From: Methylobacterium radiodurans
GTDB taxonomy: Bacteria; Pseudomonadota; Alphaproteobacteria; Rhizobiales; Beijerinckiaceae
Length of the DNA: 64,000 bases
Reading direction: 5' to 3'
Assembly: GCF_003173735.1 (NCBI RefSeq)
Contig: NZ_CP029551.1
Span: 1,119,001-1,183,000 of the forward strand
The notes below the pieces were generated by a model that worked only from the letters and a program-made list of their open reading frames with translations, made no database searches and was not told where the DNA came from. The stretch's first letter is position 1; each line of letters starts with the position of its first letter. A program made the translations under genes and the position numbers. This document shows positions 55,417-63,903 of this stretch, piece by piece.

Positions 55417-55720
55417 GCATCGCGTCGGGACGTGTTCGTATTCTGCCGTGATAGCAGGCCGCGGGCTTCGCCCTGCGGTCGCGACCCGTGCGTGTCGCCA
55501 GGATCGACAGGCAGGTGAGCGACTGGAAACGCGTACCGCTCACCGACGACACGCTGCGCCATCCGCCGGCAGCGCTGCGCGGCCCTTTGGGCAGCCAACG
55601 TTGTCGGTGAGACCGCTTGATGAGAGCCAGACGATTCGCAGCCGGCTTGAGGATCCCCAAGCCGCTCGGGTGCTGGCGACCCTCAAGGACATCTTCTGCC
55701 CGGAGTTCGGCTGAACAGTC
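55417..55720. other. intergenic region between sorB and the kinase gene
   Basis: About 300 bases where two convergent operons end. A plus-strand frame ends with a helical piece (LEDPQAARVLATLKDIFCPE) that may be a decayed gene end. No hairpin with T run stood out. Confidence 0.4.
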
Positions 55721-57037
55721 TCAGCTGTGGGCGATCTCCGCCTCAAGCCCCCGACGGTCCGGCCGGTTGCGCAGCCGCAGGCTCAGGCCACTCCGGCGGG
55801 ACGCCATCTCGGCGATGGCGAGGCCGAGGCCGCTACCCAACTCGCTCTTGTGTCGCCCACGGAAGAAGCGCGTCGTCACGTGGGGCAGCTCGTCTTCCGG
55901 GATGCCCGGTCCCTCGTCGCGAACGACGATGCCCTCGCCATCCGACCGCACAGCCCACGCCACCGTGCCGGTCTCCATGTGCTGCACGGCATTCTCGTGC
56001 AGGTTCCGGACGGCGAGGCGCAAGCCCTCCGGGTCGGCTCGCAGGATATAGCCGCGCAAGCCCGGGTCGATCTGCGTTCGAACCCCGGGTGGCGTCCGCA
56101 TGCCCTCCACGGTCTCCGTCACCAGCGCGCCCACGTCGACCTCCGCCAGGGACGGCGTTTCCTCCGCGGCGTCGAGCCGGGCAGCGTCGAGGAGCTGGCG
56201 GACGAGGCGTGTCGTTCGGTCCACAGCCGCGAGAATCTGCCGGAGCGCGGCCTTCGCGACCGCCGGGTCGGTGGCGGCCATGGCGACCTGGGCCTGGGTC
56301 TTCAGGCCGGCGAGCGGGGTGCGAAGCTCGTGCGCGGCGAACGCCGTCACCTCCCGTTCGTGCCGCCGCGCCGCCTCGACCTTGAGGAACAGCCCGTTGA
56401 GGGCATCCGCCAGGGGACGGACCTCCGCCGGCGCCTGTCCGACGTCGATGGCGCCCATGTCGTCGGCATCGCGGGCCGCGAGGTTCCGGGCCATCAGCCG
56501 CAAGGGTCGCAGGCCGCGCCCGAGGCTCGCCCAGATCAGCATCCCGAGTAGCGGCACGACGAGGAGCGCGGGGGTGAGCAAGCCCATGATGAGGTCGGTG
56601 ACGAGGCGCTCGCGGAGGCCAAGACGATCACCCACCATGACCCGCACGCCCCGCTCTGCATCCTCCACGGTGAACACCCGCCAAGTCTCGCCGTCGACCT
56701 CGCGCTGCGAGAAGCCCGCCGGCGCGTCGGTCAGGCGCCGCTCCGGGGCCCCGGCCGATCGCGCGACCATGCGCCCGTCGAGCGACCAGATCTGGCAGGA
56801 AAGCTGCCGCTCGTAGGCCGTCGGGGCCGGGAAGGTTCGAGGCGTCCCGTCCGGGGCCGTGCCGCCGACCGCCCCAACCAGGGAGCTGACCATGCGCGCG
56901 GCTTCCTGGAGGCGATTGTCGAGGACCTGCTCCACCTCGTGCTTCGAGCCGAGATAGATCCAGGCGACCGCGCAGAGCCAGATCAGGCCGGTGGCGAGGA
57001 CGAGGATGGCGAAGAGCCTGACGCGCAGCGACCTCAT
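55721..57037 (-). CDS. membrane sensor histidine kinase (QseC-like)
   Basis: 438 residues from ATG 57037, overlapping the regulator stop. Helix one (LFAILVLATGLIWLCAVAWI), periplasmic 1-domain sensor, helix two (LLTPALLVVPLLGMLIWASL), HAMP, H-box FAAHELRTPLAGLKTQAQVA, N-box NLHENAVQHM, G-box DEGPGIPEDELPHV and ELGSGLGLAIAEMASRR. Pairs with the response regulator; divergent from the DsbD/DsbA operon, its likely target. Confidence 0.92.
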   Translation of the reverse strand: MRSLRVRLFAILVLATGLIWLCAVAWIYLGSKHEVEQVLDNRLQEAARMVSSLVGAVGGTAPDGTPRTFPAPTAYERQLSCQIWSLDGRMVARSAGAPERRLTDAPAGFSQREVDGETWRVFTVEDAERGVRVMVGDRLGLRERLVTDLIMGLLTPALLVVPLLGMLIWASLGRGLRPLRLMARNLAARDADDMGAIDVGQAPAEVRPLADALNGLFLKVEAARRHEREVTAFAAHELRTPLAGLKTQAQVAMAATDPAVAKAALRQILAAVDRTTRLVRQLLDAARLDAAEETPSLAEVDVGALVTETVEGMRTPPGVRTQIDPGLRGYILRADPEGLRLAVRNLHENAVQHMETGTVAWAVRSDGEGIVVRDEGPGIPEDELPHVTTRFFRGRHKSELGSGLGLAIAEMASRRSGLSLRLRNRPDRRGLEAEIAHS

Positions 57038-57696
57038 GCGGCTGCCCTCATGCGGTAGCCGAGGCCGCGCACCGTCTCGATGGCGTGCCGGCCGATCTTG
57101 GCGCGCAGGTTGTGCACGTGCACCTCGACGGCGTTGCTCTCGACCTCCTCCTGCCAGCCGTAGAGCCGCTCCTCCAACTCCGCCTTCGAGCGCAGCACGT
57201 TCGGGCGTTCCATCAGCGCCGCCAGCACCATGAACTCGCGTCGCGACACCGGGACCGGTTGCCCGTGGAGCGTGACGGCGAGCTCGGCCGGGTCGAGGCG
57301 GAGGCCGGCATGCTCCAGGCAGGCCGCGGCCCGTCCCGACGCCCGCCGGACGACGGCGCGGATGCGGGCCGCGAGCTCGTCGAGGTCGAAGGGCTTGCCG
57401 AGGTAGTCGTCGGCACCGCCGTCGAGCCCTGCGATCCGGTCCGCCACGGCATCCCGGGCCGTGAGCAGGACCACCGGGGTTCGGTCGCCCCGCTCGCGCA
57501 GCCCCCGCAGGACGTCGAGCCCGGAGCCGTCGGGCAGCATCAGGTCGAGCACCACGGCGCCGAAGCCGCTCGCGGCGAGGGCGGCATCGGCGTCCGCGCA
57601 GGTCGCGACGCACTCGACGGTCGCGCCGGACAACCCGAGCCCGGCCCTGAGGCCGTCCGAGAGGATGGGGTCGTCCTCGACGACGAGGATGCGCAT
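57034..57696 (-). CDS. OmpR-family response regulator (QseB-like)
   Basis: 220 residues. Receiver with VVEDDPILSDGL, Asp51 in AVVLDLMLPDGSGL and LGKPFDLDEL; winged helix VSRREFMVLAALMERPNVLR, NAVEVHVHNLRAKIGRHAIE, TVRGLGYRMR. First gene of the two-component operon, 107 bases from the divergent dsbD-like start. Confidence 0.93.
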   Translation of the reverse strand: MRILVVEDDPILSDGLRAGLGLSGATVECVATCADADAALAASGFGAVVLDLMLPDGSGLDVLRGLRERGDRTPVVLLTARDAVADRIAGLDGGADDYLGKPFDLDELAARIRAVVRRASGRAAACLEHAGLRLDPAELAVTLHGQPVPVSRREFMVLAALMERPNVLRSKAELEERLYGWQEEVESNAVEVHVHNLRAKIGRHAIETVRGLGYRMRAAA

Positions 57697-57803
57697 GCGT
57701 GTCTCCCTTGGCTGCCCGGCATCCTCCGGGCCTCGCTTAAGCCTGGCTTAAGCTGCGTTTCCGACCCGCGGCGGACCGATCCGAGCCCGGACCCCGCCCG
57801 CTC

Positions 57804-59558
57804 ATGCCGAACGTCCTCGCCAACCTCATCCTCGCCGTCTTGGTCTGGGCCGCCTCATCGCTGTGGTCGCCGGGTCATTGTCGCGAGCCCGGCGCACGGC
57901 CGACGCCCTTCACCCTCGACGTGACCCGCGACCCTGACCTCTCGCTGCGTCTGCGATGGACCATCGCCCCCGGCACATACCTCTACCGCGACAAGATCGC
58001 CGCCACCGACGGGAGCGGCAGGGAGCTTCCCGTCAGCACCCAGCCCGGCGAGACCAAGGACGACCCCAACTTCGGGCCGACGGAAGTCTATCACGGTGCG
58101 ACGGAGGCCATCGTGCCGGGCGCGGCTCTCGCGGGGGTGCCCGAGGTGCGCATCACCTATCAGGGGTGTGCCGAGAAGGGCATCTGCTACCCGCCGACCA
58201 CCCGCGTCGTCGAGGTGCCCACGCCTGTTTCGCAGGCGGCGGCCGCGACGGCGGACGCCGCGTCGCCCGCCAAGGACGCACGGCCTAAGAGCGGGAGCGG
58301 CCTGCTCTCGGGCCGTCTCGCGGGCGTGCTGGCGACCTTCCTCGGGCTCGGCCTGCTCCTGGCCTTCACCCCATGCGTGCTCCCGATGGTCCCGGTGCTG
58401 GCCGGCATGCTGACCCGCTCCGGGGAGCGGCTCTCGCCCGGACGCGGTTGCGCCCTCTCCGGCACCTACGTGCTGGCGATGGCGCTGGCCTACGGGACGC
58501 TCGGTGTCGCCGCGGCCTGGTCCGGCCGCAACCTCCAGGTCGCGCTCCAGACTCCCGTCGCGCTCGGACTGCTCGCCGCGGCCTTCGCCGCCCTGGCGCT
58601 GTCGATGTTCGGTGCGTTCGACCTCGCGCTGCCGGCCGGCGCCGCCAGCCGCCTGTCCCGCCTGAGCGGGCGCAGGCACGGTGCGCTCGGCGCCGCCGCA
58701 ATCATGGGCTTCACCTCCGCCCTGATCGTCGGACCCTGCGTGACGCCGCCGCTCGCCGCCGCCCTGCTCTACGTCGCACAGACCGGCGACGTGGCGCGAG
58801 GCGCCGCCGCCCTGTTCGCGCTCGGCCTCGGCATGGGCCTTCCGCTGGTCGCATTCGGGACGTTCGGGGCGGGGATCCTGCCGCGATCGGGCCCGTGGCT
58901 GGTCGCCGCCAAGCAGGCCTTCGGCGTCGTCTTCCTGGGTTTGGCCATCACGATGGTCTCCCGCCTCGTGCCGTCCGAGGTCTCCCTCGTGCTCTGGGGA
59001 GCGCTGGCGATCGGCATCGGCGTATTCATCGGGGCGTTCGACGTCGTCACGGCGGGCGCCGCGGGCCGGCTGGGCAAGGGCGTCGGCATCGTCGCGGTGA
59101 CCTACGGCTGCGCCCTCGTCGTCGGCGCCGCGAGCGGCGGGACCGAAGCGCTCCGGCCGCTCGCCGGACTCGTCCGGGCGCAGGCGGTCCGCGTCGAGGA
59201 CGGCCGAACGGTCTCCTCCGTCCCGGCGTTCGAGGTCGCCCTCGCGGTGGCCCGGACCGAGGGCAAGCCGGTGCTCGTGGAGTTCGCCGCTGACTGGTGC
59301 AGCGTCTGCAGGACGAACGAGCGGACGGTCCTGGCCGATGCCGGCATCCGGGCGAGACTGAAGGCCGTCACGGTGATCCGCGCCGACGTCACCCGCGACG
59401 ACGATGCCACCCGCGCCCTGATGCGGCGCTTCGCGGTCGTCGGACCACCGACCCTCATCCTGATGCGCCCCGGCGGCGGCGAGGTCCGCGAGGCCCGCAC
59501 CGAAGGCGAGCTCACGGTCGATGACCTGAAGCGCCGCCTCGCCCTCGTCGGCGCCTGA
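57804..59558 (+). CDS. DsbD/ScsB-type thiol:disulfide transporter
   Basis: 584 residues in three parts: periplasmic alpha domain with the redox pair YQGCAEKGICYPP, eight membrane helices with Cys in LLAFTPCVLPMVPVLAGML and ALIVGPCVTPPLAAALLY, and a C-terminal thioredoxin domain EFAADWCSVCRTNE. It moves reducing power from cytosolic thioredoxin to the periplasm. The signal peptide and both terminal domains are intact. First gene of an operon with a DsbA-like protein. Confidence 0.92.
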   Translation: MPNVLANLILAVLVWAASSLWSPGHCREPGARPTPFTLDVTRDPDLSLRLRWTIAPGTYLYRDKIAATDGSGRELPVSTQPGETKDDPNFGPTEVYHGATEAIVPGAALAGVPEVRITYQGCAEKGICYPPTTRVVEVPTPVSQAAAATADAASPAKDARPKSGSGLLSGRLAGVLATFLGLGLLLAFTPCVLPMVPVLAGMLTRSGERLSPGRGCALSGTYVLAMALAYGTLGVAAAWSGRNLQVALQTPVALGLLAAAFAALALSMFGAFDLALPAGAASRLSRLSGRRHGALGAAAIMGFTSALIVGPCVTPPLAAALLYVAQTGDVARGAAALFALGLGMGLPLVAFGTFGAGILPRSGPWLVAAKQAFGVVFLGLAITMVSRLVPSEVSLVLWGALAIGIGVFIGAFDVVTAGAAGRLGKGVGIVAVTYGCALVVGAASGGTEALRPLAGLVRAQAVRVEDGRTVSSVPAFEVALAVARTEGKPVLVEFAADWCSVCRTNERTVLADAGIRARLKAVTVIRADVTRDDDATRALMRRFAVVGPPTLILMRPGGGEVREARTEGELTVDDLKRRLALVGA

Positions 59559-59597
59559 GCCGCCCCATTCGACCCACCCATACCCCCGGAGACCGTC

Positions 59598-60233
59598 ATG
59601 AACCGCAGGACCCTGCTCGCCCTACTGCCCGCCGTCGCGCTCTTGCCCGCCCTGTTATCGCTGGCGCCGCACACGGAGGAGGCCTTCGCCCAGGGCGTCG
59701 ACCCGAACGCCATCCTCAACGACCCCGAGGCGCCGGTCTGGGGCAACCCGAAGGGCGACCTGACCATCGTCGCCTTCCTCGATTACAACTGCCCCTTCTG
59801 CAAGAAGGCCGAGCCCGACCTTCTTCGCCTGGTGAAGTCGGACGGACGCATCCGCCTCGTCCACAAGGACTGGCCAATCCTGGGCGACGCCTCCGTCTAC
59901 GGCGCCCAGCTCGCCCTCGCGGCGAAGTACCAGGGCCGCTACGACGCCGTGCACCGGGCGCTCATGGGCATGCCCGGCCGCAAGATCCCGAAGGAGCGGA
60001 TGCTGGAGGCGGTGGCCGCCTCGGGCGTCGACATGGCCCGCCTGGAGGCGGACCGGACGTCCCACCAGGGTGAGATCTCCGCCCTGCTCCAGCGCAACCT
60101 AGACCAGGCGGACGCCCTAGAACTCCGGGGAACGCCGGTCTTCCTGATCGGTCAACTCAAGGTCGCTGCGGCGCTCGATTACGACGGCTTCAAGCAGGCG
60201 GTCGCCCAGGCGCGCGCCAAGGGCCGCCCATGA
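59598..60233 (+). CDS. DsbA/ScsC-type periplasmic thiol oxidoreductase
   Basis: 211 residues. Signal peptide (LLALLPAVALLPALLSLAPH), thioredoxin fold with active site FLDYNCPFCKKAEPDLLRLV and the cis-Pro loop LRGTPVFLIGQ. Works with the DsbD-type protein, as in ScsB/ScsC copper-tolerance pairs. The stop overlaps the next start by four bases. Confidence 0.9.
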   Translation: MNRRTLLALLPAVALLPALLSLAPHTEEAFAQGVDPNAILNDPEAPVWGNPKGDLTIVAFLDYNCPFCKKAEPDLLRLVKSDGRIRLVHKDWPILGDASVYGAQLALAAKYQGRYDAVHRALMGMPGRKIPKERMLEAVAASGVDMARLEADRTSHQGEISALLQRNLDQADALELRGTPVFLIGQLKVAAALDYDGFKQAVAQARAKGRP

Positions 60234-61129
60234 TGCGGCGGGCCTCACGTCTCCCGGCCCTGATCGCGCTCGCCTCGGGGCTCGGCGCCTGCACGGCCTC
60301 GGTGGGGGCTCCGGCTCCCATCGCGGACGCTCGGCCGCAGATCGCCCCGGAGGTCTTGCGCCGGTACGCCGCCGTCACGGACGAACCCTTCCCGGTCGAG
60401 GCGGTCGACCCGCGCGACCTCAAGGCGCGCAACGTCCGCCAGTTGGTCGACTACACGTCGAAGGAGCCGCCCGGCACCCTCGTCGTCGACCCATACAAGC
60501 GCTTCCTCTACCTCGTCATGGAGGGCGGCAAGGCGATGCGCTACGGCGTCGGGGTCGGCAGGGCCGGCTTCGAATTCACCGGGGAGGCGACCGTGGCGCT
60601 CAAGGCGTCTTGGCCACGCTGGACGCCGACCCCAGACATGCTTCGACGTGATCCGGAGCGGAACGGGCGCTGGGCCGGCGGCATGCCGGGCGGCGACAGG
60701 AACCCGCTCGGGGCGCGCGCGCTCTACCTGTTCAAGGACGGGAAGGACACGCTCTACCGCATCCACGGCACGACGGAGCCCTGGAGCATCGGCGAGGCGG
60801 TGTCCTCGGGATGCATCCGCATGCTGAACCAGGACGTCATCGACCTGCACCGCCGTGTGCCCACGGGCACCAGGGTCGTAGTGCTCGGGTCGCAGGGCAC
60901 TGCCCGCGCCGTGCGGCAGGCGGCCCCGGCAACCACCGGCAGCCTTGGAAGCGGTGCTCCCGCCGGACCGCAAGCGGGCAGAGCCGAAACCGATAGCCGC
61001 GAATCACTCGCATCCCCACGTTCTCGCATCGTGCCAACCGACCCGATAGGGAATGCGTATCCTGCCCGGCCTGAACGCCGAGGTTTCCCAGGCCAAGATC
61101 CAGATGAACCAGTGCGAGCACGGCATTGA
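60230..61129 (+). CDS. L,D-transpeptidase lipoprotein with altered 3-prime end
   Basis: 299 residues as it stands. Lipobox LASGLGAC-TA, YkuD domain from about residue 80 with the catalytic site GTTEPWSIGEAVSSGCIRML (His just before it, Cys in GCIR). Cross-links peptidoglycan stem peptides or lipoproteins to the wall. The domain ends near residue 225; from about 60957 the frame runs through antisense IS605-like sequence, so the last 50 or so residues are probably foreign. Same operon as the Dsb-type genes. Confidence 0.88.
   Translation: MMRRASRLPALIALASGLGACTASVGAPAPIADARPQIAPEVLRRYAAVTDEPFPVEAVDPRDLKARNVRQLVDYTSKEPPGTLVVDPYKRFLYLVMEGGKAMRYGVGVGRAGFEFTGEATVALKASWPRWTPTPDMLRRDPERNGRWAGGMPGGDRNPLGARALYLFKDGKDTLYRIHGTTEPWSIGEAVSSGCIRMLNQDVIDLHRRVPTGTRVVVLGSQGTARAVRQAAPATTGSLGSGAPAGPQAGRAETDSRESLASPRSRIVPTDPIGNAYPARPERRGFPGQDPDEPVRARH
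60957..61095 (-). mobile_element. IS605-like end remnant in the 3-prime part of the transpeptidase gene
   Basis: On the minus strand ATG 61013 opens MRVIRGYRFRLCPLAVRREH, a TnpB-like N-terminus, and upstream at 61063-61095 lies CCGGCCTGAACGCCGAGGTT, which closely matches the end motif of the element at 38877 (CCGGCTTGAACGCCGGGGTT) in the same relative position. Nothing further of TnpB is present. Confidence 0.5.
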
Positions 61130-61225
61130 CGGGAACGTGACACGCTGCGCGAGGTCGGTCTCGGGTTCGCGTCGCTGCCCGGGCGTCGGGTTGCGGAACT
61201 CTCCTCCTGCCTAGGCGATTCGTTT

Positions 61226-61248
61226 GGCGATTATGCACTTTGCAAACC
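61226..61248 (+). repeat. left terminal inverted repeat of the IS1595-type transposon
   Basis: 23 bases, GGCGATTATGCA + CT + TTGCAAACC. Immediately preceded by the target duplicate ATTCGTTT (61218-61225). It matches the right repeat on the opposite strand except for the two central bases (CT against TC). Confidence 0.9.
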
Positions 61249-61264
61249 GCTTCGCATTTGTTAA

Positions 61265-61291
61265 CCTAAGCGATGAAGTGAGTCGCTTAGG
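61265..61291 (+). promoter_or_regulatory. perfect palindrome before the Cas2-like gene
   Basis: CCTAAGCGA (61265-61273) and TCGCTTAGG (61283-61291) with a 9-base spacer, directly followed by the ribosome site GGGAGGGAAGC and GTG 61301. Position suits an operator or an mRNA hairpin controlling translation. Confidence 0.7.
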
Positions 61292-61300
61292 GAGGGAAGC

Positions 61301-61576
61301 GTGGCGTTATTTGTTATCAGCTATGATCTCCACAACCAGCGTGACTATCCCCGCATCTGGCAGCGCCTAGAAGAACTGGGTGCTGCCAAGCTTTTGGAGT
61401 CGCTTTGGCTGCTTGATATCAATAATAGCACAACGGAAGTAAGAGATCATCTAAAGTCTTATATAGATCAAGACGACTCTTTGGCTGTCATTGAACTCAA
61501 GCAAGGCTCCATGTGGGCAACAGTAAGAGCCATGCCAAATGGCATCAATTGGCTGAAGCAGCATCTTCGGTCTTAG
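61301..61576 (+). CDS. Cas2/SinR-fold small protein
   Basis: 91 residues from GTG 61301. Ferredoxin-like pattern of Cas2 and SinR-type proteins: MALFVISYDLHNQRDYPRIW, ELGAAKLLESLWLLDINNST, VRDHLKSYIDQDDSLAVIEL, ending in INWLKQHLRS. The N-terminal Asp of strand one is present. There is no CRISPR array or cas1 here; stand-alone members include VapD-type ribonucleases and SinR proteins of unknown role. Passenger gene of the transposon, convergent with the toxin-antitoxin operon. Confidence 0.8.
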   Translation: MALFVISYDLHNQRDYPRIWQRLEELGAAKLLESLWLLDINNSTTEVRDHLKSYIDQDDSLAVIELKQGSMWATVRAMPNGINWLKQHLRS

Positions 61577-61665
61577 ATGCATCGTATGTCCGCCAGTACG
61601 TTTCACGTACTTTGATCGGAACGCGCAAGATTTTGGCGAACGCAATTACCAGATGAAGGCGCATC

Positions 61666-61839
61666 TCAGCCATCCTTTTTGTCTGATGACGGATGCGCCG
61701 CATCTTTACTGACTGGTACCTTTGCCAGCTTCCGCACCCGCTCTTTGAACCGCTCGGGATCGTCATCGGTCCCGAGTTCCTGAGCGGCTTTGATGAAGCG
61801 CTCGGATTGGGTGAGTGGATCTGGCTTCTTATCTTTCAT
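61666..61839 (-). CDS. 57-residue third gene of the toxin-antitoxin operon
   Basis: ATG 61839 overlaps the toxin-like stop by four bases. Sequence is charged and helical: LTQSERFIKAAQELGTDDDP, ERFKERVRKLAKVPVSKD. Small proteins of this style occur widely in alphaproteobacteria next to mobile genes. It could be an accessory antitoxin or modulator; no known domain. Confidence 0.65.
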   Translation of the reverse strand: MKDKKPDPLTQSERFIKAAQELGTDDDPERFKERVRKLAKVPVSKDAAHPSSDKKDG

Positions 61840-62240
61840 GGAAGTTGAACCTTGTGAAAGCCCGCCTTGGCATCAATCCGGTAGAGATACGGCGGCTGCT
61901 CGTTGCGAACAATTTCGATCATCCTCGGATACGCACGGATGAAATATCGCAACTTTTGGAAGGTCGTATCGTTTGCACCGCAAAGGGCGAATGAAGCCAC
62001 TTTATGCTGAAGCATAGCGGCAGCCTCAACTTCTATACTGTGAAATTTTCTGTCGTGAGTGAAAGCAACCCACCCGCGCTGTCCGCAGATTGCTAGCCAT
62101 TCATCGTCTGGCATAGTTTCTCGAAAGCGGTTGGTTCGGCTGTGCTGCCATTCTACGGTGAATGGCGGTTTTGCATGTTCAAGCGCCCGCGGAAGGCGGG
62201 TTCCAAAGCAACGATCAAAATATATCGTTATTGCTTCCAC
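61836..62240 (-). CDS. VapC45-like PIN-domain toxin candidate
   Basis: 134 residues. Strand one with an acidic residue (TIYFDRCFGTRLPRALEHAK), then PDDEWLAICGQRGWVAFTHD and RKF, the pattern of the PIN-like VapC45/DUF5615 ribonucleases, in which Asp and Glu residues bind metal. Overlaps the antitoxin-like gene by 13 bases. Expected activity: cleavage of RNA when free of antitoxin. Confidence 0.75.
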   Translation of the reverse strand: MEAITIYFDRCFGTRLPRALEHAKPPFTVEWQHSRTNRFRETMPDDEWLAICGQRGWVAFTHDRKFHSIEVEAAAMLQHKVASFALCGANDTTFQKLRYFIRAYPRMIEIVRNEQPPYLYRIDAKAGFHKVQLP

Positions 62241-62920
62241 AGCTTTGTGCCGACTTCTGCGCCTTCGAATTCAAGTGCACGCCTTACTTCATGTGCCTCT
62301 AGCCCGAAGTCATCGGCTATGTCCTCTAAGTTCTCGCCCGCGTCCCAGCGACCTTTGATTGTCCATGTCGGCGTACCGTTTATCTGAGGCGCCCCGAATG
62401 CTACGCGCGGGTCAATCATAATCGGAGACCCTAACCCCGCTAGATGCCAGCGGATCACGATGCCTTTATGCTCATACTCAAATTCTTCCAAGCGCCCGAT
62501 TATGATCTCCCACGCTAACTGGCCATTGCGGTCAGGTCGCATGAACGTCCCAGCGCCCTTTTTCCCAACAATCTGATCGTAGTCCATAAATATAGACTTG
62601 CCGTCGGTCTTGAATTTATATTCCGCAAATGGAAATTTGCTATTGAACCGACCTGCTAAGTACTCGCGAGTTTTCTTAATGGCGGCAATCGTGATGCCGG
62701 CTGCACGGAATTTAGCGACAACGGCTACTTCGATTAGCTGCATATAAGAGAGTGCTTCGCGGTCATCTTTGCGCGAAAGCAATGGCTCGTTGCTTGCCTT
62801 ATGCCACGCTGAGACAGTCTGAGCAGAAACGCGCGCATAGCGAGCCGCCTCACCAACGTTATAGTTGGGGAGGTACAGGCGGCTACGCCACGGCTCCTCT
62901 TTCTGCCTTAGAGCATTCAT
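62228..62920 (-). CDS. VapB45-like antitoxin with MerR-type HTH and DUF433
   Basis: 230 residues. N-terminal helix-turn-helix (YNVGEAARYARVSAQTVSAW), central segment (LSYMQLIEVAVVAKFRAAGI, YLAGRFNSKFPFAEYKFKTD) and C-terminal DUF433 (PRVAFGAPQINGTPTWTIKG, ENLEDIADDFGLEAHEVRRA). It would neutralise the PIN protein encoded next and autoregulate. Starts only 12 bases after the transposase stop, so it may share the transposase promoter. Confidence 0.8.
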   Translation of the reverse strand: MNALRQKEEPWRSRLYLPNYNVGEAARYARVSAQTVSAWHKASNEPLLSRKDDREALSYMQLIEVAVVAKFRAAGITIAAIKKTREYLAGRFNSKFPFAEYKFKTDGKSIFMDYDQIVGKKGAGTFMRPDRNGQLAWEIIIGRLEEFEYEHKGIVIRWHLAGLGSPIMIDPRVAFGAPQINGTPTWTIKGRWDAGENLEDIADDFGLEAHEVRRALEFEGAEVGTKLWKQ

Positions 62921-62932
62921 CGTCGCTTCCGA

Positions 62933-63862
62933 CTATGCACTAGCTGTTTGGTACGTCAGACGCTTGCCCTGGATGTCGTGTATGGCGGCAGCCGTGCGCG
63001 CAACGTCATTGACGCCCAGCTTCACCCGATTGTTGTACCGGAAGTCGAATTCCGCGAGGTAGCGGTGCAGGTGCTGCTTGCCGCAGTGCTGGTACACGCC
63101 CTTCATGCCGCGCTTGAAGACGCTGAAGTAGCCCTCAATCGTGTTCGTGTGGACGATCCCGCGCACGTACTCGCCTTGGCCGTGGACGGTCGTCTGATGG
63201 TCCACAAACTTCGGCGCAGCCTTGGGGTACACGCCAGCCTCGTCGGTGTGCAGCGTCGCTTCCTTGATGATGTTCTCCTCAAGGATCGGAACGATGGTGG
63301 CGGGCTTCAGGTCGTCCACGACCATGCTGCGCACCTGCTTGGACTCGCGGTCCACGAGGGCCAGCACCTTCATCTTGTGATGGTAGGCGCGCTTTTTCGG
63401 CTTGCCGGGCTCGCGGCCGATGAAGGTCTCATCCACCTCCACGATGTTGGCAGCGCCGGGCGTCCCGCCGAACGGGGCAAGCTCGCCAGACCGCATCGCC
63501 TCGCGGATACGATGGGCGAGGAACCACGCGGAGCGATACTGAACCTCTAGGATACGGTGAAGCTGATGCGCACTGATGCCCTTTTTGGAAGAACACAGAA
63601 GGTGCACGGCTTGGAGCATCTTGTTGAGCGGGATGCGAGCGTGCTCGAAAACCGTGCCAACCTTCACCGTGAACTGCTTCTTGCAATCGCCGCACTTGTG
63701 GAGTCCGAGCCGGATGCGCTTGGCCGGGTTCGCTTTGATCTTGCTGATGCGGCCCATGCCGCCGCAGTGCGGGCACACCGGACCTTGCGGCCACAGCGTC
63801 TCCTCAAGCCACGTGAAGGCCGCTTCCTCGCAATGAAACTGGGGCTGGCTGAGGACGGACAT
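62933..63862 (-). CDS. IS1595-family (ISXO2-like) transposase
   Basis: 309 residues. N-terminal zinc ribbon (CPHCGGMGRISK, HKCGDCKKQFTV), helical middle, and the DDE-type core: NIVEVDETFIGREPGKPKKR, ATLHTDEAGVYPKAAPKFVD and VHTNTIEGYFSVFKRGMKGV. All acidic residues present and no frameshift. It starts 42 bases inside the right inverted repeat, on the strand pointing inwards. GC-richer than the passenger genes. Confidence 0.93.
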   Translation of the reverse strand: MSVLSQPQFHCEEAAFTWLEETLWPQGPVCPHCGGMGRISKIKANPAKRIRLGLHKCGDCKKQFTVKVGTVFEHARIPLNKMLQAVHLLCSSKKGISAHQLHRILEVQYRSAWFLAHRIREAMRSGELAPFGGTPGAANIVEVDETFIGREPGKPKKRAYHHKMKVLALVDRESKQVRSMVVDDLKPATIVPILEENIIKEATLHTDEAGVYPKAAPKFVDHQTTVHGQGEYVRGIVHTNTIEGYFSVFKRGMKGVYQHCGKQHLHRYLAEFDFRYNNRVKLGVNDVARTAAAIHDIQGKRLTYQTASA

Positions 63863-63903
63863 GACTGCGGCTCCGATACCCTAGGTGTATCGGATCACGC
63901 GCG

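Noticed and set aside
61301..61576. CRISPR-Cas adaptation locus
   Set aside because: Only a Cas2-fold protein is present; no cas1, no repeats with spacers and no other cas genes were seen.
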